The position numbers and the translations under genes are program-made. Positions 55,350 through 63,467 of a stretch of DNA of 64,000 bases are shown in pieces (position 1 is the first letter of the stretch; every line of letters starts with the position of its first letter). The notes under the pieces were generated by a model. It was given only the letters and a program-made list of their open reading frames with translations, ran no database searches and was not told the DNA's origin. The DNA comes from Holophagaceae bacterium (GTDB lineage: Bacteria; Acidobacteriota; Holophagae; Holophagales; Holophagaceae): positions 1,178,001 to 1,242,000 of the forward strand of contig JADKKO010000004.1 in the NCBI GenBank assembly GCA_016720465.1, written 5' to 3'.

Positions 55350-55426
55350 GCACCCGTAGCTCAGTTGGATAGAGCGCTGCCCTCCGAAGGCAGAGGTCGC
55401 TGGTTCGACCCCAGTCGGGTGTACCA
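55350..55426 (+). tRNA. tRNA-Arg (CCG anticodon)
   Basis: 77 nt with a complete cloverleaf: acceptor GCACCCG/CGGGTGT (terminal G-U), D-arm GCTC-AGTTGGATA-GAGC, anticodon stem CTGCC/GGCAG with loop CTCCGAA giving anticodon CCG (codon CGG, Arg), T-arm with GGTTCGACCCC and encoded CCA at 55424-55426. It is directly followed by the repeat array at 55427. Confidence 0.95.
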
Positions 55427-56260
55427 ATCAACACAGGAGCGCGACCCAAGGGTGGTGCTTCTGTGCTTGCTGGTACCGGGGTCGAACCAGCGAGCCCGTC
55501 GTCCGAGACAGGACTAGATGTCCTGTCGAATCGGCGGGGTTGGGCGAAGCCCAACGGTTCGACCCCAGTCGGGTGTACCAATCAACACAGGAGCGCGACC
55601 CAAGGGTGGTGCTTCTGTGCTTGCTGGTACCGGGGTCGAACCAGCGAGCCCGTCGTCCGAGACAGGACTAGATGTCCTGTCGAATCGGCGGGGTTGGGCG
55701 AAGCTCAACGGTTCGACCCCAGTCGGGTGTACCAATCAACACAGGAGCGCGACCCAAGGGTGGTGCTTCTGTGCTTGCTGGTACCGGGGTCGAACCAGCG
55801 AGCCCGTCGTCCGAGACAGGACTAGATGTCCTGTCGAATCGGCGGGGAGGGGCCCATCTCCGTGAGCCAGAGGCGAGCGGGAGAACAGCGCCCAAAGCGC
55901 TGTCCGATAGATGGGGGCGAAGCTCAACGGTTCGACCCCAGTCGGGTGTACCAATCAACACAGGAGCGCGACCCAAGGGTGGTGCTTCTGTGTTTGCTGG
56001 TTCAGGGGTCGAACCAGCGAGCCCGTCGTCCGAGACAGGACTAGATGTCCTGTCGAATCGGCGGGGAGGGGCCCATCTCCGTGAGCCAGAGGCGAGCGGG
56101 AGGACAGCGCCCAAAGCGCTGTTCGATAGATGGGGGCGAAGCCCAACGGTTCGACCCCAGTCGGGTGTACCAATCAACACCGGAGCACGACCCAAGGGTG
56201 GTGCTTCTGTGTTTGCTGGTTCAGGGGTCGAACCAGCGAGCCCGTCGTCCGAGACGGAAT
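55427..56260 (+). repeat. tRNA-Arg-derived tandem repeat array (4 full units and a partial fifth)
   Basis: The last 25 nt of the tRNA (55402-55426) recur exactly at 55556-55580, 55710-55734, 55929-55953 and 56148-56172. The spacing is 154, 154, 219 and 219 bp, and a fifth truncated unit ends near 56260. Between copies, each unit has an inverted partial T-arm (GGGGTCGAACCAG) and hairpins such as GACAGGAC/GTCCTGTC and GTTGGGC/GCCCAAC. No gene was supported, although long spurious frames run through on both strands. Confidence 0.9.
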
Positions 56261-56357
56261 TCTGCCAATCGGGCCTTCCCGCTGCCTGCCCGCCTTTGGC
56301 AATTCGAGCGCTGTCCTTTCGTGTTCGCATGGTTAACTGGAGGGCCAGGGAAGGCCC

Positions 56358-57191
56358 ATGAAGCAGAAGATCCCCCTCACGGTCGTCAGTGTTTCCTTTG
56401 TGCTGCTGCACCTTGCCTGCCTGGCGGTGTTCTTCGTGGCCTTCAGCTGGTGGGCGGTGCTCATCGGCGTGGCGCTCTACCTGGTGCGCATGTTCGCGGT
56501 GACGGCGGGCTACCACCGCTATTTCGCGCACCGCACCTACCGGTTGAACCGGTTCAACCAGTTCGCCATGGCCTTTGTGGCCCAGACCTCGGCCCAGAAG
56601 GGCGTGCTGTGGTGGGCGGCCCACCACCGGGACCACCACCGGTTCTCGGACACAGAACAAGACATCCATTCCCCCATCGCGCGAAGCTTCTGGTGGTCCC
56701 ATGTGGGTTGGGTCCTCTCGGATAAATTCGACGACTACAACCAGCACAACATCCGCGATTTCGGGAAATATCCCGAGCTCCGGTTCATCAGCGCCTACCA
56801 CTGGATCTGCCCCTGGCTCCTGGGCACCGCGGTCTTCGCATTGGGCCACTTCACAGGCATCGGCGGGTGGAGCGCGTTGGTCTGGGGCTTCGTGCTGAGC
56901 ACGGTGCTGCTCTTCCACGGGACCTTCAGCATCAACAGCTTGAGCCACCTCTGGGGCACGCGCCGCTTCAACACTGGCGACCACAGCCGCAACAATTTCA
57001 TGCTGGCCCTGATCACCCTCGGCGAGGGCTGGCACAACAACCACCACCACTTCATGAACGCCTGCCGCCAGGGCATCAAGTGGTGGGAGATCGATCTGAC
57101 CTTCTACTTCCTGAAGATGATGAGCTGGGTGCGGATCGTCCAGGACATCCGCCCGTATCCCGAATCCGCCCAGGTGGCGACGGAGCTGTAG
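56358..57191 (+). CDS. Acyl-CoA/acyl-lipid fatty acid desaturase
   Basis: 277 aa membrane desaturase. The three His boxes are HRYFAH (about residue 54), HHRDHH (about 90) and HNNHHH (about 233), which hold the di-iron centre. Four hydrophobic segments match the delta-9 acyl-CoA desaturase-like (DesA/OLE1) layout, with the typical WWAAHHRDHHRFSDTEQD. It introduces a double bond into saturated acyl chains. The FAD oxidoreductase that follows immediately (TTG 57192 against the stop) suggests a linked lipid-modifying pair. Delta position and substrate are inferred. Confidence 0.92.
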   Translation: MKQKIPLTVVSVSFVLLHLACLAVFFVAFSWWAVLIGVALYLVRMFAVTAGYHRYFAHRTYRLNRFNQFAMAFVAQTSAQKGVLWWAAHHRDHHRFSDTEQDIHSPIARSFWWSHVGWVLSDKFDDYNQHNIRDFGKYPELRFISAYHWICPWLLGTAVFALGHFTGIGGWSALVWGFVLSTVLLFHGTFSINSLSHLWGTRRFNTGDHSRNNFMLALITLGEGWHNNHHHFMNACRQGIKWWEIDLTFYFLKMMSWVRIVQDIRPYPESAQVATEL

Positions 57192-58484
57192 TTGCCAGAG
57201 CTGTTGTCAAGAAGCGGCATCGCAAAGGTCGCGGTCATCGGCGGGGGCATTTCCGGCCTTTCTGCGGCCTACCTCCTGAGCAGGCGCTTCCGCGTGGCGC
57301 TCTTCGAAAAAAGGGACCGGCTGGGCGGCCATACGCTCACGGTGCCGGTTGAAGTGGCCGATGCGCCGGGCGGCGTTTCGGTGGACATGGGGTTCGCCGT
57401 CCACAACCGGGCGACCTATCCTAATTTCTGCCGCCTGATGGCGGAGCTGAAAGTGGAGAGCTGCGATAGCGAATTGTCCTTCGCGCTGCATGGCGGTCCG
57501 AAGGGACTCACCTGGAGCTCCCGGGGATGGAATGGCCTTTTCGCCCAGCGGAGCACTATCTGGAACCCGCGCTGCTACCGCCTTTGGCGCGAAATCAGGC
57601 GCTTCAACAGGCTCGGGAACCAATTGATCGAAGATGGCGCCAGCCAGGATGTGTCGTTGGGTGAATTCCTGGACGAGCACCGTTTCAGCTTGGCTTTCCG
57701 GGAGAACTACCTCTACCCCGTGGCCGGCGCCGTGTGGTCAGCGAGCCTCGAGCAGATGGACGGCTTTCCAGCCTTCATGCTGCTCATCTTCTTCCGCAAC
57801 CAGGGATTCCTGGGTCTCACGACCCACCAGCGCTGGCGCGCCATCCAGGGCGGCGCCTCACGCTACCTCGAACCGTTGACGAAGCCCTACGCGGACGGCA
57901 TCGTGCTGGGCGCCAAGATCTCAGAAATCAGGCGCAATCTCGAGGGGGCGGACCTGCGCATGGAGGGAGGCGAAACCTTGCGTTTCGATCACGTGGTCTT
58001 CGCCTGCCCTGGCGACCAGGCGCTGCCCCTGCTGGGGGATGCCACCAAGGCCGAACGCGAAGTCCTATCCGGTTTCCGCACCAATCGGAACCCCGCGGTC
58101 CTGCACACGGATCCCACCCTCCTCGACAAGCGTCGGCGGGCCTGGGCCGCGTGGAACGTGCGCGCCATGGCCGATCGCAGCCGCCTGTTCCTGAACTGCC
58201 ATTTGAACCGGCTGCAACCGCTCGAAACGAAGACGGATCTTTTTATGAGCCTCAATGCCGAAGAGCTCCTGGATTCCAAGCGCATCCTGCGCCGGGAGGT
58301 GTTCCACCACCCGCGCTATGATCTGGCCACCCTCCAGGCCCAGGGACGGTGGGAGGAGATCAGCGGACGCTACAGCGCCTTCGGCCGCACCCATTACTGC
58401 GGCGCCCACTGGGGCTTCGGCTTTCATGAAGACGGACTTAACTCGGCGATCAAGGTTGCAGAGAGCCTGGGTATCCCCTGGTGA
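57192..58484 (+). CDS. FAD-dependent amine-oxidase-like flavoprotein
   Basis: 430 aa if TTG 57192 is used; TTG 57204 gives MLSRSG and is equally possible. The Rossmann motif VAVIGGGISGLSAAYLL and FEKRDRLGGHT (GG doublet) begin the FAD domain. Later blocks such as GFPAFMLLIFFRNQGFLGL and a C-terminal GAHWGFGFHEDGLNSAIK match the NAD(P)-binding/amine-oxidase flavoproteins found with desaturases and cyclopropane-fatty-acid genes. A redox role in lipid modification is inferred. Its 3' 19 codons are duplicated just downstream. Confidence 0.85.
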   Translation: MPELLSRSGIAKVAVIGGGISGLSAAYLLSRRFRVALFEKRDRLGGHTLTVPVEVADAPGGVSVDMGFAVHNRATYPNFCRLMAELKVESCDSELSFALHGGPKGLTWSSRGWNGLFAQRSTIWNPRCYRLWREIRRFNRLGNQLIEDGASQDVSLGEFLDEHRFSLAFRENYLYPVAGAVWSASLEQMDGFPAFMLLIFFRNQGFLGLTTHQRWRAIQGGASRYLEPLTKPYADGIVLGAKISEIRRNLEGADLRMEGGETLRFDHVVFACPGDQALPLLGDATKAEREVLSGFRTNRNPAVLHTDPTLLDKRRRAWAAWNVRAMADRSRLFLNCHLNRLQPLETKTDLFMSLNAEELLDSKRILRREVFHHPRYDLATLQAQGRWEEISGRYSAFGRTHYCGAHWGFGFHEDGLNSAIKVAESLGIPW

Positions 58485-58629
58485 ACGACTGAACCAACAG
58501 AGGAGGCCTCGCGTATCCGCGAAGCGGATACCGAGAAGACGGACTTAACTCGGCGATCAAGGTTGCAGAGAGCCTGGGTATCCCCTGGTGAACGACTGAA
58601 CCAACGGAGGAGGCCTCGCGTATCCGCGA
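58428..58629 (+). repeat. Direct 95-bp duplication of the oxidoreductase 3' end
   Basis: 58428-58522 is repeated at 58535-58629 with one mismatch and a 12-bp spacer. The first copy contains the last 19 codons and stop of the flavoprotein gene. Each copy ends in a GTATCCGC stretch; in the first this pairs with GCGGATAC (58512-58530) as an 8-bp hairpin. The 330-bp gap 58485-58814 is otherwise without a gene. Confidence 0.9.
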
Positions 58630-58814
58630 GGCACACATAAAACAGCTTTGCCCGGCTCGGCGAGCGCACTTCTGACCGGATCCTCAGAGGTGCCGTGTCG
58701 GCTCGCCCCTGGAACCTGCGCCTTCGCCGATGGGTTCCCGTGCTTCACCTAGACATGCATTGAATTCAAGGACCCAGCCGTTAATCTGTTGGTTTGACAT
58801 TTTTTGGAGGGCCC

Positions 58815-59921
58815 ATGGCCGATGCCCAGGCGAACAAGAAATCCGTCATCCGCCGCCGCTTCCCCTGGGGATGGCTGGTTTTGGGTCTTATCGGCGTCCT
58901 GGCGGCGGTCGGGTTCATGGCCCAGAAGAACGCGCCGGTTTCCGTGAGCACGGTGCCCCCGACGGTGTTCAAGGCCGGCGAGCGCAACCCATTGGTGACG
59001 GCGTCGGGCTACATCGTGGCCAGGACCCGCGCGACCCTCTCCAGCAAAGTGCTGGGGCGCATCTCCTGGCTGGGCGTGCAGGAAGGCAGCCATGTCCAGG
59101 CCGGGCAGGTGATCGCCAAGCTGGAAGCGCCGGACCTCATGGCTTCGCGCAACGCGGTGGCCTCGCAGTTGGCGCAGACCGAATTGGACCTGGGGCGCTC
59201 CCAGAAACTGGTGAAGGACGGCATCCTGGACCAGGCCAGCCTGGACCGCCTGGTGAATCTGGCGAAGCAGCAGGCCGAACAGCTCAAGTACCAGGACGCC
59301 CTGCTGGAAAGCATGTCGCTTCGGGCGCCCTTCAGCGGCGTGGTGACCCAGAAGCTTTCGGAAGTCGGCGAGACGGTCGCGCCGGGCAGCGCCGGCGGCG
59401 CAAATGCCATCAACGCCATCGCGGTGCTGGTGGATTTCAATTCGCTCGAAGTGGAAGTCGAAGTCAACGAGGGATCCATCGCCAAGCTGAAAAAAGGCAT
59501 GCCCGCGGAAATCCGCGTGGATGCGCTGGAAGGGCGGAAGCAAGGCGCCAAGATGCTGAAGGGCCAGCTCCGGGAGATCTATCCCAGCTCCAACCGCCAG
59601 AAAGCCGTGATCATCGTGCGGGTGGCCTTCGTGGAAAAGGATCCATTGCTGGTTCCGGACATGGGCGCCAAGGTGACCTTTCTGGGCGACACCTACGCGC
59701 AGGATGTGGTCGTGCTGGGCCGGGAGCAGGTGGTCAAGCGGAACGGCCAAAGCTTCACCTGGGCCGCTGAGAAAGGAGCTGCCGTCCTGAAACCCGTCCT
59801 GGTGACCGCTGAAAACCCCGTCGGAATGGAAGTCACCGGCATCAGCGCCGACACGCAGCTCATCGTCGCGCCACCGGAGAACCTAAAGGCCGGCGCGAAG
59901 GTTTCCGTGAAGGCGAAATGA
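58815..59921 (+). CDS. HlyD/MacA-like periplasmic adaptor subunit
   Basis: 368 aa from ATG 58815 (GGAGG at 58806-58810). A membrane anchor helix (about residues 15-40) precedes a lipoyl-like domain (GSHVQAGQVIAKLEAPDL), a coiled hairpin (about 115-165) and the beta-barrel and membrane-proximal regions. This is the membrane-fusion protein of an RND-adaptor ABC efflux system of MacAB type. It is followed by the ATPase gene one base after its stop and by two permeases, forming one operon. It would bridge the permeases to an outer-membrane channel. Confidence 0.9.
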   Translation: MADAQANKKSVIRRRFPWGWLVLGLIGVLAAVGFMAQKNAPVSVSTVPPTVFKAGERNPLVTASGYIVARTRATLSSKVLGRISWLGVQEGSHVQAGQVIAKLEAPDLMASRNAVASQLAQTELDLGRSQKLVKDGILDQASLDRLVNLAKQQAEQLKYQDALLESMSLRAPFSGVVTQKLSEVGETVAPGSAGGANAINAIAVLVDFNSLEVEVEVNEGSIAKLKKGMPAEIRVDALEGRKQGAKMLKGQLREIYPSSNRQKAVIIVRVAFVEKDPLLVPDMGAKVTFLGDTYAQDVVVLGREQVVKRNGQSFTWAAEKGAAVLKPVLVTAENPVGMEVTGISADTQLIVAPPENLKAGAKVSVKAK

Positions 59922-59922
59922 A

Positions 59923-60644
59923 GTGGACGGCACCCTGAACGGCCTAGGAAACGGCGACGCCATCATCAAGCTGCGCGACATCGCGAAGAGCTACTGGCGG
60001 GAGACCCTTGAGATCCCGGTGCTGCAGGGCATCGACTTCGACCTCCCCAAAGGCGGCTACTACGCGCTGATGGGGCCTTCGGGGTCCGGAAAGACCACGC
60101 TGCTGAACCTCATCGCGGGCATCGACCGGCCCACGGCCGGCAGCCTGGAAGTCTGCGGCTACGAGCTGAACGATCTCGATGACGATGAACTGGCGGCTTG
60201 GCGGAACTACCATGTGGGCTTCATCTTCCAGAATTACAACCTGATCCCGGTGCTCACCGCCTTCGAGAACGTGGAATTGCCCCTGCTGCTCACGCCGATG
60301 TCGCGGCGGGAGCGGCGGGAGCGGGTGGAGGAGGTCCTCTCGCTGGTGAACCTGCAGGACCGGATGCTCAACTATCCGCGCCAGCTCAGCGGCGGACAGG
60401 AACAGCGGGTGGCCATCGCCCGGGCCATCGTGGGCGATCCGACTTGCTGGTGGCGGACGAGCCCACCGGCGCCCTGGACCACCAGAACGCCGAAGAGATC
60501 CTGAACCTCATGGAGCGGCTCAATTCGGACATGGGCAAGACCATCCTGATCGTGACCCACGATCCCAAGGCGGCGCACCACGCCAAGGTCCAGATCCATC
60601 TGGACAAGGGCGTCTTCGACCGGACCGTCGAGGTGAACCGGTGA
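59923..60644 (+). pseudogene. ABC transporter ATPase (MacB/LolD type), frameshifted
   Basis: From GTG 59923 the ATPase reads normally through Walker A GPSGSGKTTL, Q-loop region and signature LSGGQEQRVAIARAIV, to GDPT. Then one base is missing between 60443 and 60444. The next frame continues LLVADEPTGALDHQNAEEIL (Walker B and D-loop) to the H-loop VTHDPKAAHHA and the stop at 60644. Restoring one base gives a normal ~240-aa LolD/MacB-type ATPase. The lesion is a real mutation or a sequencing/assembly error. The permease start GTG 60641 overlaps its stop. Confidence 0.85.
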
Positions 60645-61807
60645 AGTACATCCGCTTCATCCTCAAGTCCCTGATGCGCTCCAAGCGGCGCACGCTGCTG
60701 ATCCTTTCCACCATCACGCTGTCGGTGTTCCTGGTGACGGTGCTGCAGTCGCTGCTCACCACGCTGGATGCGGTTTCCAATAATCCGACCTCCAGCAACC
60801 GCATCGTGGTCCGGCACAAAAGCGGCCTCGCCCAGGTGCTGCCCATGAGCTACCTGGCTTACCTGAAGGCCCAGCCGGAGGTTGAATCCGCCACCTACCT
60901 GCAATGGTTCGGCGGGCAGTACAAGGACCCGAGCAATTTCTTCGCGAATTTCGCATCGGACGAAACCACGCTGTTCCAGGTGTTCAAGGAGGAATTCGGC
61001 GCTTCGGGGGTGACCGAGGACCAGATCCAGGACTTCATGCGGGATGGCAGCGGCTGCATCGTGGGCCGGGCCTTGGCGGATAAATTCGGCTGGAAGGTGG
61101 GCGATGTGATCCCGCTCCAGGGCACGATCTTCCCCATCAGCCCGCGGCTCACGGTCCGGGTGATCTTCAAGGGCACGAAACCCAGCCAGGAAAATGTACT
61201 GCATTTCCACTACAAGCTGCTGGAGGAAAGCGTGCCCCGCATGAAAGGCAGGGTGGGGACTTTCTTCCTGCGGGTCCACAACGCCGATGAGATTCCCCGG
61301 CTGAGCGCGCGCATCGACAATCACTACGCCAATTCCGCGTTTGAAACGCTATCCGAGACCGAGAACGCCTTCAATCTGAGCTTCGTGAAGATGCTCGGCA
61401 ATATTTCCGCCATGATCCAGGGCATCACAGCCGCGGTGCTTGTGGCCATCCTCATCGTCACGGCCGGCACCATGAGCATCGCCATCCGCGAGCGCACCAC
61501 CGAGATCGCGGTGCTCAGGGCCATGGGCTTCCGCACGGGATTGGTCCTGAGCCTGCTGCTGGGCGAGGGCATGCTGCTGGTGGGCGCGGGCGGGCTCTTC
61601 GGGGTGGGCCTCGCGGGCCTCGCAGCAGGCGGAATCCGAAAAGGATTGGGGGCTTCGGTGCCCTTCCTGGAGGACTTCAGCCTCTTGCCTTCCACCATGC
61701 TGCTCTGCCTGGGCATTACCTTCGTGGTCGGCCTGCTCTCGACCTTCATTCCGGCCTACCAGGCCATGCGGCGCCCCATCACTGAGGGGTTGAGGTCCAT
61801 CGGATGA
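60641..61807 (+). CDS. FtsX-like ABC transporter permease (first copy)
   Basis: 388 aa. An N-terminal helix (about 17-40), a large MacB-periplasmic-core loop (40-265) and three C-terminal helices (about 268-290, 305-335, 350-378) form the FtsX/MacB architecture. Conserved items are RERTTEIAVLRAMGFRTGLV, in the loop after the second helix, and the AYQAMRRPITEGLRSIG tail. Its GTG start overlaps the ATPase stop and its stop overlaps the second permease start (ATGA 61804). It is likely a subunit of the efflux or lipoprotein-related ABC complex. Confidence 0.9.
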   Translation: MKYIRFILKSLMRSKRRTLLILSTITLSVFLVTVLQSLLTTLDAVSNNPTSSNRIVVRHKSGLAQVLPMSYLAYLKAQPEVESATYLQWFGGQYKDPSNFFANFASDETTLFQVFKEEFGASGVTEDQIQDFMRDGSGCIVGRALADKFGWKVGDVIPLQGTIFPISPRLTVRVIFKGTKPSQENVLHFHYKLLEESVPRMKGRVGTFFLRVHNADEIPRLSARIDNHYANSAFETLSETENAFNLSFVKMLGNISAMIQGITAAVLVAILIVTAGTMSIAIRERTTEIAVLRAMGFRTGLVLSLLLGEGMLLVGAGGLFGVGLAGLAAGGIRKGLGASVPFLEDFSLLPSTMLLCLGITFVVGLLSTFIPAYQAMRRPITEGLRSIG

Positions 61808-63030
61808 TCATCCTGGGGTTCATGGGCGCGGTCTTCCTGGGCTACCTGGCCTGGCTCACATGGGCGGCCCTCGCCTATCCGATCCCCCTCAGCTACAACC
61901 TCCGGAGCTTGTGGCAGCGCAAGGTGGCGACCATCAGCACCGCTGGCGCCATCGCCTTGGTGGTGGGCATCTTCGTGGTGGTGCTGTCCCTGGCCCAGGG
62001 CCTCTCGAAGGCCTTCGTGAGCTCAGGCCGCGCGGACCAGGCCATCGTCATGCGCAGCAATGCCCAGTTCGAACTGAACTCCAGCATCGATCGGGGGCAG
62101 GCGCGCATCCTGGAGGTGCACCCCCTGGTGGCCAGGGATGCCGCCGGCCCCTTGGTGAGCGCCGAAGTGGTGGTGATCAAGATTTTCCAGAAATCCGACG
62201 GGGCCGATACCAATGTGACCGTGCGGGGCCTTGAGCCCACGGGCATCCGCCTGAGGTCCCAGGTGAAGTTGGTGGAGGGTCGGTGGTTCCGGCCGGGCCT
62301 TTCCGAAGTCGTGGTGCCCCGCAAGATGCAGGGGCGTTTCACGGGAATGGAGCTGGGCCGGATCCTGAAAATGGGCGGCCGCGATTGGGAGGTGGTGGGC
62401 GTCTTCGATGGCGGCGGGTCCTCCTTCGACTCCGAAATCTGGTCCGATGTGGTGGATGTCCAGCAGGCCTACAAGCGGGAGAGCTTCAGCTCCGTCCTGG
62501 CGCGCCTGGACACGCCGGAGCGGTTCAAGGCCTTCAAGGAGAGCGTGGAGGAAGACAAGCGCCTGAAGCTCGACACCATCAGCGAGAAGGCCTATTTCAC
62601 CGAACTCACCAAATCCGGAGACCCCATCCGGATCCTGGGCAACCTCATCACCCTGATCCTCACCGCGGGCGCGATTTTCGCGGCCATGAACACCATGTAC
62701 GCCTCGGTCTCGGGCCGCGCCAAGGAAATCGGGACCCTCCGGGCCATCGGCTTCCGGCGCCGGGAGATCCTGGCCAGCTTTCAATGGGAAAGCATCCTGC
62801 TGTGCGGACTGGGGGGCGTCGTCGGAGCTTTTCTGGCGCTGTTCGCCAATGGAATCCAGACCGGCACGACCAGTTTCCAGACCTTCAGCGATGTGACCTT
62901 CGCCTTTACCATCACGCCGGTGCTGATGCTGGAAGGCGTCGCTTTCAGCCTGGTGATGGGGCTGCTGGGGGGATTCTTCCCGGCCTGGAAAGCTTCCCGG
63001 ATTCCCGTGGCCGAAGCCATGAAGGGTTGA
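61804..63030 (+). CDS. FtsX-like ABC transporter permease (second copy)
   Basis: 408 aa with the same FtsX/MacB plan: an N-terminal helix (about 1-20) and second short segment, an extracellular core, and three C-terminal helices. Signature items are GRAKEIGTLRAIGFRRREIL and the FPAWKASRIPVAEAMKG tail. ATG 61804 overlaps the first permease stop. Two different permease subunits with one ATPase and one adaptor form a heteromeric MacAB-like exporter. The substrate is unknown. Confidence 0.9.
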   Translation: MIILGFMGAVFLGYLAWLTWAALAYPIPLSYNLRSLWQRKVATISTAGAIALVVGIFVVVLSLAQGLSKAFVSSGRADQAIVMRSNAQFELNSSIDRGQARILEVHPLVARDAAGPLVSAEVVVIKIFQKSDGADTNVTVRGLEPTGIRLRSQVKLVEGRWFRPGLSEVVVPRKMQGRFTGMELGRILKMGGRDWEVVGVFDGGGSSFDSEIWSDVVDVQQAYKRESFSSVLARLDTPERFKAFKESVEEDKRLKLDTISEKAYFTELTKSGDPIRILGNLITLILTAGAIFAAMNTMYASVSGRAKEIGTLRAIGFRRREILASFQWESILLCGLGGVVGAFLALFANGIQTGTTSFQTFSDVTFAFTITPVLMLEGVAFSLVMGLLGGFFPAWKASRIPVAEAMKG

Positions 63031-63122
63031 TGGAAGCCCTTGAACAACGCCAAATCCCGCCGTGCTTCCCTCTTGCCCCCATCGCCTTGCGAGGTAGACT
63101 GAAGACTAAACCGGGAGATCTC

Positions 63123-63467
63123 ATGGACCGTGAACTGCTCAAGGGAAGCACACCCATTCTATTGCTCTCGCTTTTGACCGAAGGGCCCATGTACGGCTAT
63201 CAGATCATCGAGACAGTCCTGGAACGCACCGACGGCGCCTATACGCTGAAGGAAGGCGCGCTCTATCCGGCGCTCCATAAGCTCGAAGCCGCCGAATTCA
63301 TTTCGTCCTACTGGCAGACCCAGGCGAACGGCCGGGACCGGCGCTATTATGCGATTCTTCCCGCAGGGGCCACCTTTCTTGAAGCCAAGAAGAAGCAGTG
63401 GAGCCTGTTCGTGAACATGGTGGAGGGTTTTGTGACGCCTGGCGGGTCGGCGGGTCCGAAGGGATGA
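63123..63467 (+). CDS. PadR-family transcriptional regulator
   Basis: 114 aa. The winged-helix PadR pattern is clear: ELLKGSTPILLLSLLTEGPMYGYQI, then LKEGALYPALHKLEAAEFI and RYYAILPAG. It is of the short PadR-s1 type. PadR proteins repress transporter and detoxification operons and are released by ligands. It follows the ABC efflux permease by 92 bp and overlaps the next gene (ATGA 63464), which encodes a HAAS-domain membrane partner, a known PadR-linked arrangement. Confidence 0.93.
   Translation: MDRELLKGSTPILLLSLLTEGPMYGYQIIETVLERTDGAYTLKEGALYPALHKLEAAEFISSYWQTQANGRDRRYYAILPAGATFLEAKKKQWSLFVNMVEGFVTPGGSAGPKG

Noticed and set aside
55427..56260. CRISPR array
   Set aside because: Repeats are 154-219 bp, spacer-less, with no cas genes; units contain tRNA sequence.
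55668..57050. 460-residue minus frame across the repeat array and desaturase
   Set aside because: Runs through repeats that contain tRNA sequence and antisense of the desaturase; spurious.
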